DNA from: Bacteroidota bacterium
Lineage (GTDB): Bacteria > Bacteroidota > Rhodothermia > Rhodothermales > UBA10348
Direction of reading: 5' to 3'
Assembly (NCBI GenBank): GCA_029262855.1
Contig: JAJCYP010000014.1
Coordinates: forward strand, 1 to 33,121
Length of the DNA stretch: 33,121 nt
A model generated the notes under the pieces. That model was not told the DNA's origin, ran no database searches, and worked only from the letters and a program-made list of their open reading frames with translations. This document shows positions 16,046 through 23,728 of the stretch, one piece after another. A program made the position numbers and the translations under genes. Position 1 is the stretch's first letter; the number at the start of each line of letters is the position of its first letter.

Positions 16046-16980
16046 CAAAGACCTGGGCGGTTGAAGACGGCAATCCGGCCGGGAAGGCCCTCGGAGGCCA
16101 CGTAGACCCGCCCCTCCGCGTCCACGGCAATGCCCTCCGGCTGGGGCAGTACTTCTCTGGGAAGCCCCCACGCATTGAGGAGGTGGCCATCTGTGTGGAA
16201 CTCAAACAGCGTGGGATACACAGAGGACACAATCAGAAATCGATCGTGATCGAGAAAGGCCATTCCCGACGGTTTGAAGAGTCCGAGTCGCATCGGATTG
16301 CCATCGCGGGGGTCGATTGGCGGCTCAAGACGCGCCGAGAGACGCGGCTCAACCTTGCCCTTGGTGCCCGTGAGCTCCGAAAGCGTTACCACGTATAAGG
16401 CCCGGGTCTGGCCCATTCGTTTTCCGGGTGATTCCTTGCAGCCGATCCAGAGTTCGTCCGAGCCTGGCCGGACGTCGGCCGACTCCACGTCACACGAGTC
16501 GTGGATGTTGATGTCGTGGCGTTTCCCATCTACGTCGTCAGCCGATTGGGGGAGGAGCCCCGAGTAGACCCTGCCGTCACTTCTGACCAGGAGGGCGCGG
16601 CTGGAATCCATCGTCAGGGCCTCGAAGTCGCCGTCGCCCGCGAAACGGATCCGGCGAAGAACTGCCCCGGACTGTGGCTCGATCTGAAAAACATCTCCTT
16701 CCTCGTCCTGCAGCGCGAGGAGCGATCCGTCCGAGGCCACAACGAGTCCCGAGATCTCCCGCAGCGCGAGCGGAAGTTCAAGGACGCGGTCTGGTACAAG
16801 GACGCCCTCCTCGTCGTGTGAGACTGTGGCGACTCCCTGCGAATTGGAGTCGCCGGGGTCGGCGTTTCGGCAGCCCGCGCCTAAACAGGCGAGCAGGATG
16901 ACACTGGCCACGACCGCCGCCCTAATGTGGCGCCGAGTGGCTACCTTCTGATTGAATCCGAACGAGAGGGGAATGACCAA
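16045..16980 (-). CDS. Lipoprotein, SdiA-regulated (YjiK)-like beta-propeller
   Basis: The mature protein (about 290 residues) follows a lipoprotein signal (VVASVILLACLGAGC; lipobox LLAC or GAGC). Its repeats look like a beta-propeller: LREISGLVVASDGSLLALQD, FAGDGDFEALTM, PSGMAFLDHDRFLIVS, PQPEGIAVDAEGRVYVASEG. The order 'E-x-SGL ... DE ... D-x-EGi' is that of SdiA-regulated/YjiK-like proteins, often found as surface or periplasmic lipoproteins; no enzyme activity is implied. The start is unclear. No ATG lies just ahead of the signal peptide; the closest plausible codon is TTG at 16980, which overlaps the divergent gene by eight bases, and an ATG at 17097 would overlap it far more. Coupled by TGATG to the phosphatase-barrel gene, so the two products may act together at the outer membrane. 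Confidence 0.7.
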   Translation of the reverse strand: MVIPLSFGFNQKVATRRHIRAAVVASVILLACLGAGCRNADPGDSNSQGVATVSHDEEGVLVPDRVLELPLALREISGLVVASDGSLLALQDEEGDVFQIEPQSGAVLRRIRFAGDGDFEALTMDSSRALLVRSDGRVYSGLLPQSADDVDGKRHDINIHDSCDVESADVRPGSDELWIGCKESPGKRMGQTRALYVVTLSELTGTKGKVEPRLSARLEPPIDPRDGNPMRLGLFKPSGMAFLDHDRFLIVSSVYPTLFEFHTDGHLLNAWGLPREVLPQPEGIAVDAEGRVYVASEGLPGRIAVFNRPGL

Positions 16981-17623
16981 AGAAGAAAAGGAGAAGGACG
17001 AAGAGGGCACCGGGCAGGATACAGTGCCCGAGACTCCGCAGTGGAAGGACGAGGCTGCCAACTTGCCGAAAAAACTGGCAAAGGGCGTCGAGACCATGTT
17101 CAAGTCATCCTACAGGGTGCACATAGACCTGAGTTCCCTCGCCGATGCCAAGGCCAATATTCTCATCAGCATCAACGGCATTATCATCTCCATCATCATT
17201 GCTTCGATCTCGCCGAAGATCGACAGCAATCCCTGGCTCCTGATCCCGACATCGATTCTCCTTCTGACGTGTCTGGTGTCGATCATCTATGCCGTGCGCG
17301 CGGCCCGGCCGCGGGTATCCAGTACGCTTCTCACCCTGGACGACATCAGGGCCAACCGGGCCAACATCCTGTTCTTCGGACACTTCGTGAACCTCTCCCA
17401 GGAGGACTACCTGACCGGGATGATGGAGATTCTGCAGCGTCCTGATGTGCTATACAGTCAGATGACCCGCGACATCTACGGGCTCGGATCGGTTCTCATG
17501 CGGAAGTTTGAACTACTTCGCGTTGCCTACACGGTGTTCATGATTGGACTGACGATTGGCATTCTCTCCTTCATTTTCGTGTTGGCCTGGGTGGTGCTCG
17601 AGTTGCAGGGAACCGTGCTGTGA
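16973..17623 (+). CDS. Three-TM protein resembling Pycsar effector (PycTM) family
   Basis: The 216-residue product has a highly charged N-terminus (1-45), then YRVHIDLSSLADAKANILIS, a membrane helix (62-80), a second helix (88-110), a cytoplasmic region (111-180) and a long C-terminal helix (182-210). Conserved LADAKAN followed by iSINGIIIS is the hallmark of the DUF5706/Pycsar effector (PycTM) family. Members of that family, when activated by cCMP or cUMP, damage the host membrane in anti-phage defence. No pyrimidine cyclase is encoded next to it, and the N-terminus lacks the HD domain found in some relatives, so its trigger is unknown. ATG at 16973 is preceded by GAGAGGGGA, a poor but possible ribosome binding site. 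The stop overlaps the GTG of the histidine phosphatase gene (GTGA). Confidence 0.7.
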   Translation: MTKEEKEKDEEGTGQDTVPETPQWKDEAANLPKKLAKGVETMFKSSYRVHIDLSSLADAKANILISINGIIISIIIASISPKIDSNPWLLIPTSILLLTCLVSIIYAVRAARPRVSSTLLTLDDIRANRANILFFGHFVNLSQEDYLTGMMEILQRPDVLYSQMTRDIYGLGSVLMRKFELLRVAYTVFMIGLTIGILSFIFVLAWVVLELQGTVL

Positions 17624-18111
17624 AAGAGATCCTGCTGCTGCGTCACGCAAAGTCTGATTGGGACGCCAACTACGGCGAAGACCACGATCGCCCGCTTTCC
17701 GCGCGGGGGATCAAGGCTGCAAAGCGGATCGGCCGTCTTGTTGGTCAGACTGGAAGGGTGCCGGACGCCATCTACAGTTCGACCGCCGTCCGGGCCCGCA
17801 CCACCGCCCAGTTGGCGGCGGAGGAAGGAGACTGGGGGATCGTCATCAACCTCAGGCCTGAACTCTATGGAGCTACGGTGCGAACCATCCTCTCGATTGC
17901 CAGAGAGTTGGATGACTCGGTGCACTCAGCGCTGTTTGTCGGTCACCAGCCCGGCTGGGGGCACGCGGTTGAGGCATTGACCGGAGGTGGCGCGGTTGAG
18001 TTTCCAACGGCCTGCCTGGCCCGAATTGCATTTCGGGAAGACCAATGGGACCACGTCCGAGAGGGACGCGGGACCCTGATTCACCTCATTCCGCCCAAAT
18101 ACCTGGACTAA
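17620..18111 (+). CDS. sixA: SixA-type histidine phosphatase
   Basis: This 163-residue enzyme belongs to the short branch of the histidine phosphatase superfamily that includes SixA, which removes phosphate from phosphohistidine in His-containing phosphotransfer proteins. LLLRHAKSDWD holds the RHG-type motif (RHA here, as in SixA) with the nucleophilic His at residue 9. RPLSARGIKAAKRIG and SSTAVRARTTAQ are the phosphate-pocket segments, and FVGHQPGW the second catalytic His. Length suits SixA. The start is GTG at 17620, overlapping the PycTM-like stop, so the two genes are co-translated. Its stop TAA (18109-18111) overlaps the TAG of the converging GAF gene. The substrate is inferred from family, not shown. 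Confidence 0.88.
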   Translation: MKEILLLRHAKSDWDANYGEDHDRPLSARGIKAAKRIGRLVGQTGRVPDAIYSSTAVRARTTAQLAAEEGDWGIVINLRPELYGATVRTILSIARELDDSVHSALFVGHQPGWGHAVEALTGGGAVEFPTACLARIAFREDQWDHVREGRGTLIHLIPPKYLD

Positions 18112-20477
18112 TCGCCGGTAAGGGTGAGTTGGGTGGAGAGGAACTCGGTCAAGAAATCAGTCTCCGGCATCTGGTCAGCCACCGCAACGCGCAGGGCTCG
18201 CAGTCCGTTTACGCCCTGAAGTGGTTGCAGATCGAGTTGTTCTACACCCGGTTTCAGGTATCCCGCCTCCGCGAGGTAATCGATGTATCGTAGATACTCT
18301 TTCTGCTCGCTTGCCAGGGAATACGCAATGGCAATCTGCCCGGGCTGGGTCAGCCTTTCGCCGGTGCCGAGAACGGTCGCTTTGTCGATGCGCTTCTTGA
18401 CGATCTCGTATCGAATGTTGTAGGCGCCGTCGACGTCGAATTTCTTCTCGTCGGGGCGGAAGCGAATTGACAAAGGACTGGACTGAACCAGAATCAGATG
18501 GGTCACTTCCAAAGCCAACGGAAGATCTGATTGCAGCTCTTTCGCTTCGAGTGCGCAACCGGCCATCGTGACCAGTTGCCAAAGCCGGAGGTTTCGCAGA
18601 TCGAGTTGGTCGAAACGCTGGTTTTTCCTCAAGGATGCTCCGACGTAGATATTGTAGTCCACGCCGTCGGTCCGGTACTTTTCGAAGTAGTGCGGGACGA
18701 GTTGTTGAGCCTGTTCCTCGCGTTTCTCCAGGTAGCTGGAAATGTGTTCGTTGACCCTCGTAATCGAGACTTCAAAATCCTGACGTTTCCGGTAGATCAC
18801 TCCGAGATCCGGATCGATGGCCTCGCGATAATCATCCACGGCCTTCTGTACCGACGGATCAATGGTCCCCAACTTGTCGAGGAGCGGTTCGACTTCCCGG
18901 CTGAGCAATTCCAGCGGTTCGGATTCGTCGCTGATGGACTCGCCTTCCGAGAGTTGATCGATGTGGCGCCCCAACTGGAAGCCCAGTTCGTCGAGCGCTG
19001 GTTGCGGAGAATGGCTGGAGGCCTGGATGATGACAGCAAGTGCCAACCCCAGTTGCTCGGTGAGATCCGCCCGGATGGAGGCAGCCCGAAATACGGATGA
19101 GTTCCGGACGTCGGAGAGTCCATACAGCGGGAATACATCCTCAAAGACAATCGGCTTGGTCGGAAGACTTCCGGGTTCGTCCATTTGCCTCAATGCGGCC
19201 TCCCGGAATCGCCATTCAACGACGGGATGGATGGCTGTGTACTGCCTCTTGATCAACGCCTGAATGCGGTGTTCCCGTTCTTCCAGAACGCGCGACAGCG
19301 CCGTAGCCAATAGTTGCACGACTTCGGTCAATCGGAACTCGTCACGGCGACTCAGCCCCTTCGCCTCCTTGGATGCCAGTTCGAGCAAGCCCACCAGACG
19401 TGACCCTGCAACAAGCGGGACGACGGCCATGCTGCCGTATCCCATCTCGAAGACCTTCCACTCGAGTCCGGTCACTTCGTCGGACGTACCCAGGTCGCTG
19501 ACAAATACCGGCTGTCTCTCTTCTATGGCCCGGGCGTAGGCCGAGACCTTCATTTTCGGGCACTCAGGCATCTCGTTGTTGGCCAGCAGAAGGCTCCGGC
19601 CGATGACGCGGCTTGAGGAGAGTTCATCCACACGGTCATTCTCGAGGGCAATCACCCCAATCTCCAGGTCCGGCTTGGCCAGAAGTGACCGGAGGTGTCC
19701 CTGAACCTCCCCGAGCCGGGCATGCTCTGAGAAGTCCCGATGATCAAGGAGGTCGTTCTTGATCAACGACAGCACCTGCTGGTAGGTAACCTCGACGGCC
19801 CGGACCAGGCCAAAACCCTCGAACTCGAAACGTTCGGCGGGCAGGTGCTTGCGCCACAACTCCAGGTTCAGCGGCTCATTTCCCAGGTCTTCCAGAACGG
19901 ACGGTTCCAGCCTTGGCTTCTGACCGTGAACATTTACCAGCACAAAGCGCGGATCCATGTCGATTTGGAAGAAGCGCTCGAGACCTGTTTCAGCCGACCT
20001 CTTGCTGACCACGAAGGGAACGTCGAAGCCCGTGGTGGCGCCGTAGAGCCGCTTAAGTATCAGATGGTACGCCTTCATGGCCCGGGCGTGTGTCATCTCT
20101 TCCGGACTCAGGGTGCATTCCTTGTTGAGACCGGGATTGAAGAAGCTCAGGAGGTCCAGCTCCTCAAACAGGGGCGTCGCGTAGAACGGAGTGAGTTCGA
20201 ACGGGACAATGGCAGCGGCAATGTGCCTGTCGATGGTGGCCCACGGAAAAACAGCACTCATCAACTTGTCGACCACCGACGATTTCGTGGCCAAATCGGA
20301 CAGGGCCACGTCCTCGGAGTCGAAAATCGAGTGCTCCTTCACCTCCTCAAGCAGTTCCCGCACAAATGACTGTGACGATGCATCGGCCGCCTCCGCCTTT
20401 TCCTGCCAAAAGGAAATGAGCGGCCGGAGACTGAGTCTCTGGCGAAAGGGAAATTCCGCGGTGGTAAGGTTCGTCAT
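18108..20477 (-). CDS. Large GAF-domain protein of unknown function
   Basis: The 789-residue cytoplasmic protein has a GAF domain at about 235-400 (for example MAVVPLVAGSRLVGLLELAS, the classic GAF final strands, and AIEERQPVFVSDLGTS). GAF domains bind small molecules such as cyclic nucleotides, haem or tetrapyrroles. The N-terminal 230 residues and the C-terminal 390 carry no catalytic domain I recognise; no HisKA, GGDEF, HD or phosphatase motif is visible. Large GAF proteins of this shape without an output domain are widespread in Bacteroidota. The C-terminal part (LRLWQLVTMAGCALEAKEL, SSPLSIRFRPDEKKFDVDGA) looks folded and may be a second sensory or scaffold domain. It is transcribed away from the two-component sensor gene, from a shared 126-base divergent gap. 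Function unknown. Confidence 0.8.
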   Translation of the reverse strand: MTNLTTAEFPFRQRLSLRPLISFWQEKAEAADASSQSFVRELLEEVKEHSIFDSEDVALSDLATKSSVVDKLMSAVFPWATIDRHIAAAIVPFELTPFYATPLFEELDLLSFFNPGLNKECTLSPEEMTHARAMKAYHLILKRLYGATTGFDVPFVVSKRSAETGLERFFQIDMDPRFVLVNVHGQKPRLEPSVLEDLGNEPLNLELWRKHLPAERFEFEGFGLVRAVEVTYQQVLSLIKNDLLDHRDFSEHARLGEVQGHLRSLLAKPDLEIGVIALENDRVDELSSSRVIGRSLLLANNEMPECPKMKVSAYARAIEERQPVFVSDLGTSDEVTGLEWKVFEMGYGSMAVVPLVAGSRLVGLLELASKEAKGLSRRDEFRLTEVVQLLATALSRVLEEREHRIQALIKRQYTAIHPVVEWRFREAALRQMDEPGSLPTKPIVFEDVFPLYGLSDVRNSSVFRAASIRADLTEQLGLALAVIIQASSHSPQPALDELGFQLGRHIDQLSEGESISDESEPLELLSREVEPLLDKLGTIDPSVQKAVDDYREAIDPDLGVIYRKRQDFEVSITRVNEHISSYLEKREEQAQQLVPHYFEKYRTDGVDYNIYVGASLRKNQRFDQLDLRNLRLWQLVTMAGCALEAKELQSDLPLALEVTHLILVQSSPLSIRFRPDEKKFDVDGAYNIRYEIVKKRIDKATVLGTGERLTQPGQIAIAYSLASEQKEYLRYIDYLAEAGYLKPGVEQLDLQPLQGVNGLRALRVAVADQMPETDFLTEFLSTQLTLTGD

Positions 20478-20493
20478 GGGTTCGCCTGGCGTG

Positions 20494-20520
20494 ACACGTG
20501 TTCCGTGACGCGTAACGTCA
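20494..20520. promoter_or_regulatory. Two short palindromes in the divergent GAF/sensor gap
   Basis: ACACGTGT (20494-20501) is a perfect 8-bp palindrome, and TGACG-N5-CGTCA (20506-20520) is a second inverted repeat right beside it. Both lie between the GAF gene start (20477) and the sensor kinase start (20604), where a regulator could control both. No factor can be named. Confidence 0.3.
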
Positions 20521-20603
20521 GATCATTACACTGGTTGCGGGATTTCACAAACGCACCCGGGGCACTGCGGTAGCTTGCCGGACCTAAACGCCGCGTCTGC
20601 CCC

Positions 20604-21962
20604 GTGCTTCAGATCATTCTCGTAAATGCCACCCCGGAGGACCTGGCCCGGACCACGGACGCCCTGGGCGATTCTGCAGCTGTCAGTGTCGAGGAGGACG
20701 ACGCACCCAGGTCGGGATGGCCGGTAGCCGTGCTCTGCTTCCGGGCGTGCGATGACCCCGTCGCCTGCGTTCAGCGTGTCAGGGAGGAGTATGGGGTGAT
20801 CACGGTGCTCGTCGGCATCATGGAAGGTTGCGAGGTAGATAGTGGGGCACTTATCGAGGCGGGGCTGGACGATGCGGCTGAGAGCCTTGAGGAGCTGATT
20901 GGTCGCTTTCCGTTTGTCGCTTCCCGCCTGCGCCAGCGCGGACGCCGACAACTCCGGCTTGAGGCCATCCTCGAGAACACGGTGGACGGCATTCTGGTCA
21001 TCGACTCCATGGGCATTGTGCAATCCGTCAACAAGGCCGTGGAACGCATCTTCCTGTACAGCCCGGAGGAGGTGGTCGGCCGGAACGTGTCTATTCTGAT
21101 GCCGTCGCCAGACCGAGACCGGCACGACCAGTACCTGGGCCGCTATCTGAAGACGGGAGAACGTCGCATCATCGGGATCGGTAGGGAGGTGGTGGGTCGC
21201 CGAAAGGACGGAAGCCTCTTTCCGCTGGACCTGGCCGTCTCGGAGGCGCGGCTGGAGGGGAGGAGCCTGTTCGCAGGAGTGGTGCGGGACATTTCCGAGC
21301 GGCGCCAGTTGGAAACCGCGGTGCTTCGGATCAGCGAAGAGGAGCGCAGACGCATAGGGCGAGACATGCACGACGGACTGGGTCAGATGCTTACCGGCAT
21401 CGGACTGATTGCAAAAAATGTCGCGCAGAAGCTGGTCAAGGAGGGCCACCAGGCAGCGGAAGACGTCGGCGAAATTGCGAAGCTGATTCGCGAAGCGGAC
21501 GAACAGGCGAGGGCGCTGTCCCGGGGCCTTGTTCCTGTCGAGTTGGACCGAAATGGTCTGGCCTCGGCCCTGAGACGGCTGTGTGGTCAGGCCGAACTCC
21601 TCTTCGGCGGCCGCTGCCGGCTCGAGATTACGGACGTGGTGAGCCTGGAGGATGGCACCGTCGCGATCAACCTCTACCGCATCGCTCAGGAGGCCGTAAG
21701 CAACGCTTTTAAGCACGGGCGGGCCGAGAACGTGCAGATTCGATTCGGACTTAAGCGCGGCCACATTGTACTGGTAGTGGAAGACGACGGCATCGGCTTC
21801 AACAAGGCCCCCCGGTCTTCCGGCATGGGAGTGCAGATCATGCAGTACCGTGCGAGCGTACTGGGTGGACGACTCGAGATTTTCCCCGCTGAGGACGGTG
21901 GGTCGGTAGTTTCTTGCGATATTCCCCGTGTACGAGAAGAAGAACCCCCAACGACCGAATGA
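20604..21962 (+). CDS. Sensor histidine kinase with FixL-like haem-PAS domain
   Basis: The 452-residue kinase has no membrane segment. Residues 1-110 look like a degenerate receiver domain (MLQIILVNATPEDL, ALIEAGLDD) lacking the acidic pocket. Residues 115-235 are a PAS domain with RHDQYLGRYLKTGERR then IIGIGREVVGRRKDGS. H174, R180 and R194 have exactly the spacing of H200, R206 and R220 of Bradyrhizobium FixL, the haem ligand and its O2-contacting arginines. EEERRRIGRDMHDGLGQ is a HisKA_3 H-box (H256), and RIAQEAVSNAFKHG plus VEDDGIGFN form the ATPase domain. The start is GTG with no ribosome binding site visible. It overlaps the regulator gene (ATGA). Haem binding is inferred, since many PAS domains share this segment without tested haem. 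Confidence 0.9.
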   Translation: MLQIILVNATPEDLARTTDALGDSAAVSVEEDDAPRSGWPVAVLCFRACDDPVACVQRVREEYGVITVLVGIMEGCEVDSGALIEAGLDDAAESLEELIGRFPFVASRLRQRGRRQLRLEAILENTVDGILVIDSMGIVQSVNKAVERIFLYSPEEVVGRNVSILMPSPDRDRHDQYLGRYLKTGERRIIGIGREVVGRRKDGSLFPLDLAVSEARLEGRSLFAGVVRDISERRQLETAVLRISEEERRRIGRDMHDGLGQMLTGIGLIAKNVAQKLVKEGHQAAEDVGEIAKLIREADEQARALSRGLVPVELDRNGLASALRRLCGQAELLFGGRCRLEITDVVSLEDGTVAINLYRIAQEAVSNAFKHGRAENVQIRFGLKRGHIVLVVEDDGIGFNKAPRSSGMGVQIMQYRASVLGGRLEIFPAEDGGSVVSCDIPRVREEEPPTTE

Positions 21963-22609
21963 TCCGCATTCTCATAGTCGATGATCACCCGCTCATGCGG
22001 AAGGGCCTGGCGATGTCCCTCGATTCAGAACCCGACCTCACGGTGGTGGCCCAGTGCGCAGACGCTGAGGAGGCCATGCAGGTCCTTGAGGAGGCGAAGC
22101 CGGACCTGGCCCTGGTTGACGTGTCACTCCCGGGGATGTCGGGGCTCGAACTCGTCAAGCACATGCTGGCCATACGCGAGGACCTGAAGATCCTGGTTGC
22201 GAGTCGTCACGATGAGTCGCTTTACGCTGAGCGGGCCATACGTGCCGGGGCCCGCGGCTACGTGATGAAGCTTGAGGCCGGGGACGTAATTCTGAAGGCC
22301 GTGCGCCGCGTGTTGAATGGCGGCATCTATGTTTCGGATGAAATCAACGAACGCCTGCTGATGGGCATGGTACGCGGGCACCAGACGCTCGCGACCTCGC
22401 CGCTTGAGGTACTCAGCGACCGTGAGTTGGAGGTGTTCGAGATGACCGGCAAGGGTCACGGCACGCGGGACATCGCCGAACGTCTGCACCTGTCCGTCAA
22501 GACAGTGGAATCCTACCGGGCGCGGATAAAGAACAAGTTGAACCTGAACAGCGCGGCCGAGCTCATGCAGCATGCCGTCAATTGGGTTGAGGGAGAAGGC
22601 GCTGGCTGA
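21959..22609 (+). CDS. NarL/FixJ-family response regulator
   Basis: This 216-residue transcription factor has an N-terminal receiver domain (IRILIVDDHPLMRKGLAMSL) with the phosphoacceptor D54 in LALVDVSLPGMSG, a Ser in place of the usual Thr (LVASRHDES) and the conserved Lys in RGYVMK. A LuxR-type helix-turn-helix follows at about 146-205 (LSDRELEVFEMTGKG, then DIAERLHLSVKTVESYRARI). ATG at 21959 overlaps the kinase stop by ATGA, so sensor and regulator are co-translated partners. The target genes are likely the Usp, TonB and nitroreductase genes downstream, which is inference. DosR, FixJ and NarL share this architecture. Confidence 0.95.
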   Translation: MIRILIVDDHPLMRKGLAMSLDSEPDLTVVAQCADAEEAMQVLEEAKPDLALVDVSLPGMSGLELVKHMLAIREDLKILVASRHDESLYAERAIRAGARGYVMKLEAGDVILKAVRRVLNGGIYVSDEINERLLMGMVRGHQTLATSPLEVLSDRELEVFEMTGKGHGTRDIAERLHLSVKTVESYRARIKNKLNLNSAAELMQHAVNWVEGEGAG

Positions 22610-22611
22610 CC

Positions 22612-22627
22612 TCCGCTTTGTGGCGGA
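22612..22627 (+). terminator. Short stem-loop after the response regulator
   Basis: TCCGC (22612-22616) and GCGGA (22623-22627) form a 5-bp stem with a six-base loop three bases after the regulator's stop. No T-run follows, so as a terminator it is weak; it may only attenuate read-through into the Usp gene. Confidence 0.25.
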
Positions 22628-22641
22628 AGCGTGAAGGCTGT

Positions 22642-22676
22642 GGGGAGATCCCCGGCATAGGCACGACTCCAGTCCC
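22642..22676. promoter_or_regulatory. Candidate operators upstream of the Usp gene
   Basis: GGGGA-GA-TCCCC (22642-22653) is a perfect 5-bp-arm inverted repeat. Eighteen bases later GTCCC (22672-22676) is preceded at four-base spacing by ACGAC (22663-22667), a one-and-a-half-sided resemblance to the mycobacterial DosR box GGGAC-N4-GTCCC. The position, 100-130 bases before the Usp start and after the sensor-regulator genes, suits autoregulated control. The evidence is sequence shape only. Confidence 0.25.
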
Positions 22677-22775
22677 TACATGGGGTCGCAGTCCGCCCCG
22701 TCTCTGCCGGGCCGCCTGGCTTCGTACTGTTGTGTTACAGAACCTATGCCGTCGTCACGACGGGGAGCAACAGTC

Positions 22776-23717
22776 ATGATCCGGTTCAACAATATTCTCG
22801 CAGCGGTCGATTTTTCAGAGTGCGGAAAGCAGGCCCTCAGGGCTGCCGTTCGGCTGGCTGGCGACGCCAAAGCAAATCTGCACGTTTCGTACGTCCAGGT
22901 GCTTCACGACGACCCGTTCATGCCGGTCGCCGCCGGCGCTCATCAGGATCGCATTCGTGAGGCCCTGGAAGCGAAGATCGAAGGATCAGGTGCCCGGGAA
23001 AAGGTCGCCAGCGTACACGCCGCCGTCCTGCGTGACGTATCCGCGGCACCCGCCCTGGTGAGGTACGCGGCAGACAATGACATTGATCTTGTCGTTCTCG
23101 GGACGCACGGGCGTCGGGGACTTCGCAGATTGATGTTGGGGTCTGTAGCGGAGGAACTCGTCCGCACTTCTCCGTGCCCAGTTCTGACGGTGCATAGCGC
23201 TGACAGGACCGAGGGCCTCACGCCGGGTCCAAATGCTGAGATTCTGGTTCCGGTGGACTTTTCGAGTCAGTCTCTTGCAGCCATCCCGCTGGCCAGAGAG
23301 TTGGCATCGATGACCGGAGCACGGATCCGGATGCTTCATGTGATTGAGGAGGTCGTTCATCCTGCGTTCTACAACGCCGGAGCCTTCTCGATCTATGATA
23401 TCCAGCCTGATGTCGAGGAGCGCGCCCTTGAACACCTGAAAGACGCCTACACCCGGCAATACGGGCCGGCGGTTCCTGTGGTCTTCGAGGTCATCAGCGG
23501 TCACGCCGCCGCCGAAATCGTCGCTGCCGCCCGAGTGGGTAACTCGGGAATGATCGTGATGGCCACCCACGGCCTGGGAGGGATGGCCCACGTATTCCTC
23601 GGGAGCGTTGCTGAGCGCGTAGTGCGCATGGCCACCTGCCCGGTTCTGACTGTAAAGACTCCGATCGCAAAAGGCGCCGTTGCTCAACCGCTGATCAAAT
23701 CAGCCGCCTCATCCTGA
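22776..23717 (+). CDS. Tandem universal stress protein (two Usp domains)
   Basis: The 313-residue protein is two universal stress protein domains in series, about 1-150 and 155-305. Each opens with the typical strand (FNNILAAVDFSECGKQAL; EILVPVDFSSQSLAAI) and ends with the ATP-binding G-2x-G-9x-G(S/T) signature: GTHGRRGLRRLMLGSVAEEL and ATHGLGGMAHVFLGSVAERV. Tandem Usp proteins of this size are typical of hypoxia and stationary-phase regulons, for example in DosR control. ATG at 22776 was chosen over a frame opening at 22680 because the domain begins right there and GGGGAG (about 22762-22767) lies at a usable distance. ATP binding is expected; the partner or signal is unknown. The TonB-protein gene follows after 11 bases. 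Confidence 0.93.
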   Translation: MIRFNNILAAVDFSECGKQALRAAVRLAGDAKANLHVSYVQVLHDDPFMPVAAGAHQDRIREALEAKIEGSGAREKVASVHAAVLRDVSAAPALVRYAADNDIDLVVLGTHGRRGLRRLMLGSVAEELVRTSPCPVLTVHSADRTEGLTPGPNAEILVPVDFSSQSLAAIPLARELASMTGARIRMLHVIEEVVHPAFYNAGAFSIYDIQPDVEERALEHLKDAYTRQYGPAVPVVFEVISGHAAAEIVAAARVGNSGMIVMATHGLGGMAHVFLGSVAERVVRMATCPVLTVKTPIAKGAVAQPLIKSAASS

Positions 23718-23728
23718 CAGGTTTCGTC

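Noticed and set aside
20526-21764. 412-codon open frame on the minus strand
   Set aside because: Antisense to the sensor kinase, whose domains are complete and recognisable; the antisense product resembles nothing.
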